Part shown: in pieces, positions 14,740-20,971 of the stretch
Layout of the letters: every line of letters starts with the position of its first letter
Position numbering within the stretch: the stretch's first letter is position 1
NCBI GenBank assembly: GCA_964520045.1
Contig: CAZFMJ010000042.1
Location: 1 to 24,045 of the forward strand
Source of the DNA: CAZFMJ01 sp964520045
Lineage (GTDB): Bacteria > Elusimicrobiota > Elusimicrobia > Elusimicrobiales > CAZFMJ01
Length of the DNA stretch: 24,045 bases
Reading direction: 5' to 3'
Notes under the pieces: generated by a model
What the model was told of the DNA's origin: nothing
The model's database searches: none
What the model saw: the letters and a program-made list of their open reading frames with translations, nothing else
Made by a program: the position numbers and the translations under genes

Positions 14740-14964
14740 TTATTTTTTCTCAAAACCTTCTATGGGGTTGACGATTTTTCGTTCCGCATAGACTTTCTGC
14801 TTATAAGCTATTATTTTATCAATGACATCCTGCATGGCGTTTTTAACCAGCATGCGGTTGCCCGTGACAAGATTAATAACCGTGTCAGGGGTGGACTCAA
14901 GGCTTTCTATGAGCTCGGCATTGAGCACTATGTCACAGCCGTTAAGTTTTGTAAGATGTATCAT
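14740..14964 (-). CDS. flbD: FlbD family flagellar protein
   Basis: A 74-residue protein typical of small FlbD proteins found beside motAB in many phyla: MIHLTKLNGCDIVLNAELIE, then ESTPDTVINLVTGNRMLVKN and a helical end. Its exact role in motility is unknown; it may be cytoplasmic and regulatory. The ATG at 14964 is the family's normal start. A perfect TATAAT (14979-14974, minus strand) would start transcription at about 14967, giving a near-leaderless mRNA that fits this ATG and excludes the longer upstream frame. motA, motB and the lipoprotein follow on the same strand. Its promoter shares base pairs with that of the divergent response regulator. Confidence 0.88.
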   Translation of the reverse strand: MIHLTKLNGCDIVLNAELIESLESTPDTVINLVTGNRMLVKNAMQDVIDKIIAYKQKVYAERKIVNPIEGFEKK

Positions 14965-14972
14965 TATCATAG

Positions 14973-14979
14973 GATTATA
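14973..14979. promoter_or_regulatory. Shared divergent -10 site of flbD and the response regulator
   Basis: GGATTATA at 14972-14979 gives TATAAT on the minus strand (14979-14974) and GATTAT on the plus strand (14973-14978). Each is within 9 nt of the ATG on its side (14964 and 14987). The two polymerase sites overlap almost completely, so occupancy should be mutually exclusive. Neither gene has a Shine-Dalgarno. Confidence 0.5.
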
Positions 14980-14986
14980 CAAAAAA

Positions 14987-15355
14987 ATGGAAAACATTCT
15001 TCTTGTAGATGACAATGCCGACGCGAGAATCCTTATCGCCGAATTGCTTGCCTCAAAAGGCTACGAGGTCGCGCAGGCGGAAAACGCCGGGGAAGCTCTG
15101 GAGGTATACCAAAAGAACGCGGATAAAATCCGCCTTTTGGTGACGGACATAGTTCTCCCCGACGCCAGCGGGATAGACCTTTCCGTGCGAATAGCCCTGA
15201 TAAATCCCGCGGTAAGAACGCTCTATATTTCAGGGCATTCGGCGGATTCGATCGCCGGCCTGCCTGAGAACGCCGTGATGCTGAAAAAACCTTTTTCGCC
15301 CGACGCCCTCATTCTTAAAATACGCGAAATCCTCGACGGCCGCGGCAAAGCATGA
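14987..15355 (+). CDS. Single-domain response regulator (receiver only)
   Basis: A 122-residue CheY-like receiver with no output domain. It has the acidic pair DD at residues 8-9 (MENILLVDDNADARI), phosphoacceptor Asp54 (VTDIVLPDASG), a Ser in place of the usual Thr (LYISGHS) and the conserved lysine in LKKPFS. The ATG at 14987 is the right start; the upstream in-frame extension runs through flbD on the other strand. It overlaps the histidine kinase gene by 4 nt (ATGA), so the two are probably cognate. A receiver-only protein acts through protein contacts or a phosphorelay. Its place next to the motility operon makes a motor or chemotaxis-like output possible, but this is inference. Confidence 0.9.
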   Translation: MENILLVDDNADARILIAELLASKGYEVAQAENAGEALEVYQKNADKIRLLVTDIVLPDASGIDLSVRIALINPAVRTLYISGHSADSIAGLPENAVMLKKPFSPDALILKIREILDGRGKA

Positions 15356-16797
15356 AAAACCTGAAACACGGCGGAATTCTTCTCAAAGTATTTCTTCTTT
15401 CGGGCGCGGCGATATTCCTCTTTGAAATACGGCGCGGACTCGCAAATGCAGCCGTTTACGCCGCGGTATCCGGAACGCTGACTTCGCTTCTTGTCTATTT
15501 TATCACGCGCAAAGAGTTTGCCACCTGCGAACAAACACATCAAGCCCTCAAACAGCACGACCAGATCCAGACTGTGCTCAACGAACTATTGAATATCTGC
15601 ACAAAAACGGGAACTCTTAATGAAATCCTCGGCCTCATATTGAAGCGCCTTATCTCCGTGAAATGGCTGACCATTGAATCAAAGGGCTGTATATTTCTTG
15701 CGGAGGGGAATAATCTTTTAATCGCCGCCCATCACGGACTGCCGCCGGCGCTTCTTGAATCATGCAAACTCCTGCCGTTCGGAAAATGCCTATGCGGAAG
15801 AGCCGCCCTGTCGGGAAAAACGCAATTCGCGCAGTGCCTCGACGACAGACATGAAATTTCCCATGAAAACATACCTCAGCACGGACATTACTGCATCCCC
15901 GTAAAATCCGGGGATAAAATACTCGGAGTGCTGAATCTATACCTGAAAGACGGGCACAAACGCGACGAGCGCGAAATCCTTTTTCTGGAAGCGGCGGCCG
16001 GCGTGACGGCCGGAGTCATAGAACGCTTCAATCAGGATAAACTGCTCAAGGAGAAAGACGCCCAGTTTCTGCAGGCGCAGAAAATGGAGGCCCTGGGCAA
16101 GCTTGCGGGCGGAGTAGCGCATGATTTCAATAATTTGCTCGCTTTGATAATAGGCTATACCGATGTGTCCGCGGAAAGCCTGCCCGCCGATCATCAGACT
16201 TTAAAATATCTCAAAGAACTTAAAAAGGCGTCATATAAAGCGTCCGAACTTGTAAAACAGCTTCTTGCCTTCAGCAGAAAACAGCCGGTATCCCCTTCCG
16301 TATTCGGCATAAACGACAGCGTCAAAGAGATGCATAAAATGCTTTCAAGGCTCATCGGAGCGAACATAGAATTTTCTCTTTCGCTGGATGATTCGGCCGG
16401 AAGCATAAAAGCGGATAAAAACCAGTTTGAGCAGATAATCATGAATCTTGCGGTAAACGCAAAAGACGCCATGCCGGACGGAGGCAGGCTTTCGATAAAA
16501 ACATCGCGGACGGCAATAGGCGAAAACTGCAGTCTGAAAGGCGAAGCGATAAAGCCCGGCGCCTACGTTTTCATCGAGGTGTCGGACACCGGAACGGGCA
16601 TGGACGAAGAAACGCAGGCAAGGATATTTGAGCCCTTTTTCACCACGAAAGAAGAAGGAAAAGGAACGGGGCTGGGATTGTCCACGGTATACGGAATCGT
16701 GAAACAGAACAACGGCCACATATTTCCTGAAAGCTCCCCCGGAGCAGGAACGGTCTTTTCAATATATCTCCCCGCCCACGACCCCCTAAAAACATAA
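15352..16797 (+). CDS. Membrane GAF-domain sensor histidine kinase
   Basis: A 481-residue kinase. Two transmembrane helices (about 10-27 and 33-51) are followed by a GAF domain (about 70-225) and a HisKA domain with His257 in GGVAHDFNNLLALIIGY. The HATPase domain has an N-box NLAVNAKDAMPDGG, G1 DTGTGMD, FEPFFTTK and G2 GTGLGLSTVYGIVKQ. The GAF domain carries a distinctive set Cys146, Cys148 (KCLCGRAA), His167 (RHEI), His177, His179 and Cys181 (HGHYC), which could bind a metal, heme or redox ligand. The kinase core matches the NtrB-like/PAS-GAF class that often carries a fused receiver; here the receiver is the separate upstream gene. All catalytic boxes are intact. Confidence 0.92.
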   Translation: MKNLKHGGILLKVFLLSGAAIFLFEIRRGLANAAVYAAVSGTLTSLLVYFITRKEFATCEQTHQALKQHDQIQTVLNELLNICTKTGTLNEILGLILKRLISVKWLTIESKGCIFLAEGNNLLIAAHHGLPPALLESCKLLPFGKCLCGRAALSGKTQFAQCLDDRHEISHENIPQHGHYCIPVKSGDKILGVLNLYLKDGHKRDEREILFLEAAAGVTAGVIERFNQDKLLKEKDAQFLQAQKMEALGKLAGGVAHDFNNLLALIIGYTDVSAESLPADHQTLKYLKELKKASYKASELVKQLLAFSRKQPVSPSVFGINDSVKEMHKMLSRLIGANIEFSLSLDDSAGSIKADKNQFEQIIMNLAVNAKDAMPDGGRLSIKTSRTAIGENCSLKGEAIKPGAYVFIEVSDTGTGMDEETQARIFEPFFTTKEEGKGTGLGLSTVYGIVKQNNGHIFPESSPGAGTVFSIYLPAHDPLKT

Positions 16798-16890
16798 CCA
16801 CGGAGACACGGAAACTAAGACGAGGGTAAACGGTAAGACAGCGGGGAAGCTGGGCAACTGGGCGGCTGGACTGCCGGGGAGAGGTCCCTT
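16798..16890. repeat. Short repeat island after the histidine kinase gene
   Basis: CCACGGAGACACGGAAACTA (16799-16818), GGGTAAACGGTAAGACAGCG (16825-16844) and GGGCAACTGGGCGGCTGGAC (16852-16871) join three repeat families in 93 bp. Only purine-rich left-type units are present, so this is a half-island. Confidence 0.65.
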
Positions 16891-16897
16891 CTGAAGA

Positions 16898-17686
16898 ATG
16901 GCTATAACCAAGGAATTTCTTGAAGAACTATATCTCAAGCGCAACAGGCGGGAGTATGTTCATCCCGACCCGCTGGAATTCCTGTATAACTATCCGCAAA
17001 CGCGGGACCGCGAAATAGCGGGGCTCATAGCGTCTTCTCTCGCCTACGGACGAGTGCATCAGATATTAAAAAGCGTCTCAGGCGTGCTTAAGATAATGAC
17101 CCCGTCGCCTTATCTGTTTCTAAAAAAAACGCCTGAAAGATCGCTCTTAAACGCTTTTTCAGGCTTCAAACACCGATTTACCGCAGGAAAGGAAATAGCC
17201 GGCCTGCTTGCCGGAATAAAAAATGCCGTCGCCGAATACGGCTCGCTTTATGAATGCTTCACCGCGGACTTGAAAAAGGAGCATGACGCGACCCTGCCCG
17301 CCCTTGAATCATTTATAAGCAAGATCAGCGGGAAGCAAACAAGCTGCGCCAGCCTGCTTCCCTGCCCCGGGAAAAAAAGCGCGTTCAAAAGAATGAATCT
17401 TTTTCTGCGCTGGATGGTCAGGAAAGATGCGGTCGACCCGGGCGGATGGGAAGATATAGGCAAAACCAGACTGCTTATACCTCTGGACGTGCATATGCAC
17501 TCCAAAGCCCTTGAATTTAAATTCACAAAACGCAGGCAGACCGGCATAAAAACGGTAATGGAAATAACTTCGGCTTTCCGCAGAATATGCCCTGAAGATC
17601 CGGTAAAATATGATTTTTGCCTCACAAGGGAAGGAATTATGCGGACGGTAAACGGTAGAAGGGAGACGGCCCATTCTTTCCATTAA
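16898..17686 (+). CDS. TIGR02757 (DUF2400) family protein
   Basis: A 262-residue cytosolic protein of a family widespread in Bacteroidetes and several candidate phyla, with no established function. Typical features are DPLEFLYNYPQTRDREIAGL near the N-terminus, ASSLAYGRVHQIL, RMNLFLRWMVRKDAVDPGGW, LLIPLDVHMHSKALE and EDPVKYDFCLTREGI at the end. The invariant residues of the HxH-like segment (HMHS) are present. The family normally ends shortly after DF-LTR-GI; here the last 15 residues (from MRTVNGRR) are encoded by a repeat arm that also supplies the stop codon. No other gene in this cluster helps with function. The start at 16898 gives the normal N-terminus but has no clear Shine-Dalgarno. 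Confidence 0.88.
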   Translation: MAITKEFLEELYLKRNRREYVHPDPLEFLYNYPQTRDREIAGLIASSLAYGRVHQILKSVSGVLKIMTPSPYLFLKKTPERSLLNAFSGFKHRFTAGKEIAGLLAGIKNAVAEYGSLYECFTADLKKEHDATLPALESFISKISGKQTSCASLLPCPGKKSAFKRMNLFLRWMVRKDAVDPGGWEDIGKTRLLIPLDVHMHSKALEFKFTKRRQTGIKTVMEITSAFRRICPEDPVKYDFCLTREGIMRTVNGRRETAHSFH

Positions 17687-17730
17687 AGCATTGAGAATGG
17701 GCCGTATCCCGTCTACCATTTACCTTCTGA
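17643..17730. repeat. Large inverted repeat overlapping the TIGR02757 gene end
   Basis: Arms of 30 nt at 17647-17676 and 17695-17724 pair at 27 of 30 positions around an 18-nt loop (GGTAAACGGTAGA and GGCCCATTC on the left, GAATGGGCC and TCTACCATTTACC on the right). The inner stem (17667-17704) is a one-hairpin version of the twin-hairpin element. The left arm is translated as the C-terminus of the upstream protein. Confidence 0.8.
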
Positions 17731-17757
17731 TAATTGCTATTATTCTACAATCAGAAG
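17724..17757 (+). promoter_or_regulatory. Possible rbr promoter with inverted-repeat operator
   Basis: CTTCTGA (17724-17730) and TCAGAAG (17751-17757) flank an AT-rich core that contains TACAAT (17746-17751). This is the only plausible promoter region in front of rbr, 52 nt before its ATG. The inverted repeat could be an operator for an oxygen or peroxide regulator; the -35 is weak. Confidence 0.35.
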
Positions 17758-17809
17758 AAGACGGTGCTGGTAGACGGGAAAGAAAGAGCAAAAAGATAGG
17801 AGGAAGCAT

Positions 17810-18382
17810 ATGAAACTTAAAGGGACAAAAACGGAAAAAAATCTTCTTGCCGCTTTTGCCGGAGAATCGCAGGCAAGAAACCGCTACACCTATTTTTCCG
17901 GCGCGGCCAGAAAAGAGGGCTATGAGCAGATAGCCCGCATATTTGAAGAGACGGCCGAACAGGAAAAGGAGCACGCAAAGCGCTTTTTTAAATTTCTTGA
18001 AGGCGGGGAAGTTCAGATAACCGCCGCCTATCCCGCCGGAGTCATCGGCTCCGCCGCGCAGAACCTCGAGGCGTCCGCGGACGGAGAAAAGCACGAGTGG
18101 GGAAGCCTTTATCCGGGATTTGCGCAAACGGCGCGGGAGGAAGGTTTCGAGGATATAGCAAAGACTTTTGAAGCCGTATCAATAGCGGAGAAACAGCATG
18201 AAAGAAGATACCGCTCCCTTTTTGCCAATCTGAAATCATGCTCAGTTTTCAAAAAAGACAAGAAAGTCAAATGGCGTTGCCTCAACTGCGGCTATGTGCA
18301 TGAAGGAGAACAGGCGCCTGACACCTGTCCCGCATGCCTGCATCCCAAAGCCTATTTTGAAATTCTGGGCGAAAACTGGTAA
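17810..18382 (+). CDS. rbr: Rubrerythrin
   Basis: A 190-residue protein that reduces hydrogen peroxide to water in anaerobes with electrons from rubredoxin. The ferritin-like diiron domain (residues 1-145) shows GESQARNRY (Glu19), EQEKEHAKRFF (ExxH) and AEKQHERRY in the second half. The C-terminal rubredoxin-like domain (about 150-190) has the FeCys4 site WRCLNCGYV ... DTCPACLHP. The order diiron domain then rubredoxin is the classic form. A strong AGGAGG at 17798-17803 precedes the ATG by 6 nt. dfx follows after 23 nt, and a flavin reductase-rubredoxin that could supply electrons follows that. Confidence 0.96.
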   Translation: MKLKGTKTEKNLLAAFAGESQARNRYTYFSGAARKEGYEQIARIFEETAEQEKEHAKRFFKFLEGGEVQITAAYPAGVIGSAAQNLEASADGEKHEWGSLYPGFAQTAREEGFEDIAKTFEAVSIAEKQHERRYRSLFANLKSCSVFKKDKKVKWRCLNCGYVHEGEQAPDTCPACLHPKAYFEILGENW

Positions 18383-18405
18383 ATCTGACAAATTAAGGAG
18401 AAGAT

Positions 18406-18783
18406 ATGACAATTCTGCTTCAGATATATAAATGCGGGGTATGCGGCAATATGGTTGAAATGATCCATGCCGGAGCCGGACAGCTTGTCTGCTGCGGCCA
18501 GCCCATGAAATTATTTACGGAAAACACCGTAGACGCGGCCAAAGAAAAACATATTCCCGTGATAGAAAAAACTTCTGCCGGCTTCAAGGTAAAAGTGGGA
18601 AGCGCCGCCCACCCCATGGAGGACAAGCATTATATCGAGTGGATCGAAGTTATCGCGGACGGAAAAGCTTACAGGCAGTTTCTTAAACCCGGCCAAACGC
18701 CCGAGGCGGAATTCTGCGTAACGGCCGTAACCGTTACCGCCAGAGAATACTGCAATCTTCACGGACTCTGGAAGACGGAATAG
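18406..18783 (+). CDS. dfx: Desulfoferrodoxin (superoxide reductase)
   Basis: A 125-residue protein that reduces superoxide to peroxide without releasing oxygen. The N-terminal desulforedoxin centre uses Cys10, Cys13, Cys29 and Cys30 (KCGVCGN ... LVCCGQPM). The catalytic centre II has His49, His69, His75, Cys116 and His119 (EKHIPVIEK, SAAHPMEDKHYIEW, EYCNLHG), with the conserved Glu47-Lys48 pair. This makes it the two-iron 2Fe-SOR type. AAGGAG at 18395-18400 precedes the ATG by 5 nt. Its product peroxide is the substrate of rubrerythrin encoded just upstream, so the two form one detoxification route and probably one transcript. Confidence 0.96.
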   Translation: MTILLQIYKCGVCGNMVEMIHAGAGQLVCCGQPMKLFTENTVDAAKEKHIPVIEKTSAGFKVKVGSAAHPMEDKHYIEWIEVIADGKAYRQFLKPGQTPEAEFCVTAVTVTAREYCNLHGLWKTE

Positions 18784-18828
18784 CAATTACTTAGGCTGAA
18801 GACTGAGGACAGCAGTCTGAAGGCTGAA

Positions 18829-18867
18829 GACTATTAGTCTTTTATCTGTAACTTCAGACTAACAGTC
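18829..18867 (-). repeat. 39-nt hairpin element, copy 1
   Basis: GACTATTAGTCT (18829-18840) pairs with AGACTAACAGTC (18856-18867), 11 of 12 Watson-Crick or wobble. Read on the minus strand it aligns without gaps to 20701-20739 (32 of 39 identical). At stem position 2 the pair is A-T here and G-C in the other copy. Confidence 0.72.
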
Positions 18868-18935
18868 CCATTCCTTCCGAAGAGGTTTTGAGAATGGGAC
18901 AGTCCAAACTCACTGCTTTAAAGGATGGTTTGGAC
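18865..18935 (+). repeat. Twin-hairpin element, copy B
   Basis: GTCCCATTC (18865-18873) pairs with GAATGGGAC (18892-18900), then GTCCAAAC (18902-18909) pairs with GTTTGGAC (18928-18935). It is in the same orientation as copy A (4329-4399), with changed but still paired outer bases. Confidence 0.78.
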
Positions 18936-18965
18936 AGCCTTCAGGCTACTTACCTTCTTCATGTT

Positions 18966-19739
18966 ATGGATGAAAAAATAGGAGAAGCTCTTTCCAACAT
19001 AAGCTACGGCTTATATGTCGTTTCCTCCGTCTCAAAAGACGGCAGAATGAACGGACAGATAGTCAATACAGCATTTCAGGTCACCTCAAATCCCGCCAAG
19101 ATAGCCGTAAGCATCAACAAGTCTAATCTGACTCATAAATATATTTCGGAAAGCAAAGTCTTTTCCGTCTCGGTTCTGGAAGAGACAACGCCGTTCGCTT
19201 TTATAGGTCTTTTCGGGTTTAAATCCGGGAAGGATATCGACAAGTTCTCAAATACCGCGTTCAAAAAAGGAATAACAGGCTGTCCGCTGGCCACTCAGCA
19301 CGCGCTTTCGGTAATTGAAGCCGAAGTTGAGGGTTCTTTCGACGCAGGCTCTCACACGGTTTTCTTCGGAAAGATCGTTTCGGCGGATGTATTAAAAGAA
19401 GGAACAGCTCTGACTTACTTATTCTACAAAAACAATATGCGCGGCAAGACCCCGAAAACAGCAACGACATATAGGGCTCGCAATGAAATAATAGGCTCAG
19501 TTGAGCCTATTATTTCATTGCAAGCCCATAACACCCCGGATACCATGGGTTTAAAACTTGAGCAGGGAGGAAACACTATGAAAAAATATGTATGCAAGGT
19601 ATGCGGTTATGTGTATGACCCGCAGACGGGAGACGCCGAACACAATATCGCGCCAGGCACAGCCTTTGAAAAACTCCCCTCCGACTGGGTTTGCCCGCTG
19701 TGCGGAGCCGGAAAAGAAGAATTCGAGCCTGAAAATTGA
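18966..19739 (+). CDS. hrb: Flavin reductase-rubredoxin fusion (Hrb type)
   Basis: A 257-residue protein. Residues 1-170 are an FMN-binding flavin reductase domain (SNISYGLYVVSS, GQIVNTAFQVTSNPAKIAVS, NKSNLTHKYI, KTPKTATTY). Residues 205-257 are a complete rubredoxin with Cys210, Cys213, Cys243 and Cys246 (YVCKVCGYVYDPQTGD, WVCPLCGAG). High-molecular-weight rubredoxins of this order pass electrons from NAD(P)H-linked oxidoreductases to flavodiiron proteins or rubrerythrin in anaerobes, which fits its place after rbr and dfx. The ATG at 18966 is chosen because the family starts there and upstream codons are repeat DNA; no Shine-Dalgarno is seen. The 35-residue linker contains a 25-bp inverted repeat (19475-19526), and an internal AGGGAGG and ATG could yield rubredoxin alone. 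Confidence 0.88.
   Translation: MDEKIGEALSNISYGLYVVSSVSKDGRMNGQIVNTAFQVTSNPAKIAVSINKSNLTHKYISESKVFSVSVLEETTPFAFIGLFGFKSGKDIDKFSNTAFKKGITGCPLATQHALSVIEAEVEGSFDAGSHTVFFGKIVSADVLKEGTALTYLFYKNNMRGKTPKTATTYRARNEIIGSVEPIISLQAHNTPDTMGLKLEQGGNTMKKYVCKVCGYVYDPQTGDAEHNIAPGTAFEKLPSDWVCPLCGAGKEEFEPEN
19475..19526. repeat. 25-bp inverted repeat at the domain junction of hrb
   Basis: Arms 19475-19499 and 19502-19526 match at 24 of 25 positions with only a 2-nt loop (core AATAATAGGCTCA/TGAGCCTATTATT). The frame runs through it. It is the most stable hairpin in the window and lies about 50 nt before a possible internal translation start. Confidence 0.85.
19564..19739 (+). promoter_or_regulatory. Internal ribosome binding site for free rubredoxin
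   Basis: AGGGAGG (19564-19570) lies 7 nt before an in-frame ATG (19578) that begins MKKYVCKVCGYV, the standard rubredoxin N-terminus. Initiation there would produce a complete 53-residue rubredoxin (19578-19739) besides the fusion. The site is better than any visible in front of the full-length protein. Confidence 0.55.
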
Positions 19740-19763
19740 TACCGGATTAAGCCGCTGGACAGC

Positions 19764-20686
19764 CTATCCGCATGAACAGTTATTATCGCATGAGGAATTT
19801 TCTATGAGTTCCGTCTCCACCTGCAGAGTGCAGTGCCTGAGCCCGAATTTTTCGGCAAGCAGACAATTGGCCTGTTTTAATACGGAAACAGTGCGCTGAG
19901 GATCCTTAACTAAAAGATGCGCGCTTAAAGACTCAAATCCCTGCGTCACCGTCCAGATATGAAGCTCGTGAACGTCGATAACTCCTTCAATATTTTTCAG
20001 CGCGGTTTTGATCTCTTCCGGCTCTATATGGCCCGGCACGCCTTCCATCAGAATATGAACCGATTCCTTTACAAGTTTCCATGAGCTGTACATCACCAGC
20101 GACACTATGCAGGCTGATATCAAAGGATCCGCGGTATTCCAGCCGGTATAAATCATTATCAGCGCCGCGGCGATGACGCCTGCGGAACCCAGTAAATCCG
20201 TAAGCACATGTAGGAAAGCCGCACTGACGTTTANNNNNNNNNNTGGCGGTGAACATCCTTAAGTATCCATAGTACGGCGAGATTGGCCAAAAGTCCGGCC
20301 GCCGCGACCAAAAGCATCGGCGCGGCAAGCACAGGCCTCGGATTGATAAATCTTTGGTACGCAGCATGAGCTATTACTCCGGCGGCGGCCCACAGCGCCA
20401 GTCCGTTTGCAAGAGCGGCAAGCACCTCGGCCCTCCTGTAGCCGAAAGTTTTCCTCTCGGAAACAGGCCTTGCGGCGATTTGAGCGCTGAAAAACCCCAA
20501 CCCAAGAGCGGCCGCATCGGCCAGCATATGCGCCGAATCGGAAAGAAGAGCGAGACTGCCGGTAAAAAAACCGCCCGCGGCCTCAACGACCATAAAAACC
20601 GCCGTTATCCAAAATGCGCAGGCAAGCCTTTTTTTTGCGTTTCCGCAATTGTTTGCGGCGTCGCAATGCGAATGTTTATCATTCAT
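19764..20686 (-). CDS. Cation diffusion facilitator (Zn/Cd/Co efflux), with assembly gap
   Basis: A CDF-family exporter of the CzcD/ZitB type that swaps cytoplasmic divalent metal for protons. The N-terminus is short and His/Cys-bearing (MNDKHSHCDAANNCGN). Transmembrane helix 2 has the metal site HMLAD (His53, Asp57) and helix 5 the matching HVLTD. The C-terminal cytoplasmic domain has HELHIWTVTQGFESLSAHL. Ten Ns at 20234-20243 break the frame. The parts before and after the gap differ by one frame, so the true gap is not 10 bases but a length such as 8, 11 or 14. The residues on either side (WILKDVHR and LNVSAAFLHV) fit the short loop between helices 4 and 5. One gene is far more likely than two. 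It is convergent with hrb. Confidence 0.9.
20234..20243. other. Assembly gap (10 Ns)
   Basis: Ten unknown bases. The reading frame of the surrounding CDF gene shows that the real length is not 10 but congruent to 2 modulo 3. Local context (a His-rich loop in this family) may have caused the failure to assemble. Confidence 0.98.
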
Positions 20687-20960
20687 AGTAAATACGGAAA
20701 GGCTATTAGCCTGAAGGTACAGATAAGAAACTAATAGCCTTCAGTCTTCAGCCTTCAGCCTGCTTTTATATTATCCAATATATTTTCCGAAAGGTGAAGC
20801 CTTTTTTACCGGTAAAATTGACGAGATTGCCCATAAAGTGGTTTAATCTATAAAGACGGTAAACGGAAGACGGCAGAAGGTAGACGGAAGAGAAAAACGT
20901 AAAAGATGTTTTTGTTTTTCCATTTACCGTTTACCCTTTACCATCTACCTTCTTTTTTAT
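20687..20960. repeat. Repeat island between divergent genes
   Basis: Holds the second 39-nt hairpin followed by CTTCAGTCTTCAGCCTTCAG (20739-20758). It also holds an inverted pair: GACGGTAAACGGAAGACGGC (20856-20875) with AGGTAGACGGAAG (20878-20890), and CATTTACCGTTTACCCTTTA (20921-20940) with CCATCTACCTTC. TTTACC and other AT-rich bits near 20770-20850 may hold the promoters, but none is convincing. Confidence 0.7.
20701..20739 (+). repeat. 39-nt hairpin element, copy 2
   Basis: GGCTATTAG (20701-20709) pairs with CTAATAGCC (20731-20739), extended by one A-T pair outside. The loop contains GTACAGATAAGA, which matches GTTACAGATAAAAG in copy 1 read on the minus strand. Both copies sit beside CTTCAG/CTGAAG-type repeats. 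Confidence 0.72.
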
Positions 20961-20971
20961 GGAGGCTTAAA

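Larger units (their letters stand above)
18784..18964. repeat. Repeat island before the flavin reductase-rubredoxin gene
   Basis: GGCTGAAGACTGAGGAC (18794-18810) and GTCTGAAGGCTGAAGAC (18815-18831), then the 39-nt hairpin, the twin-hairpin copy B, and a right end CTTCAGGCTACTTACCTTCT. The open frame from 18888 to 18965 is repeat DNA joined to the gene and is not taken as coding. Confidence 0.72.

Noticed and set aside
14822..14986. Longer N-terminus for the response regulator
   Set aside because: It is antisense to flbD; the receiver fold begins at the ATG at 14987.
19764..20686. Two separate CDF half-genes
   Set aside because: The break coincides with Ns, and both halves together give a complete, correctly ordered CDF protein.
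20906..20971. Longer N-terminus for the DUF948-like protein
   Set aside because: The codons are a repeat arm; GGAGG and the ATG at 20972 are a clear start.
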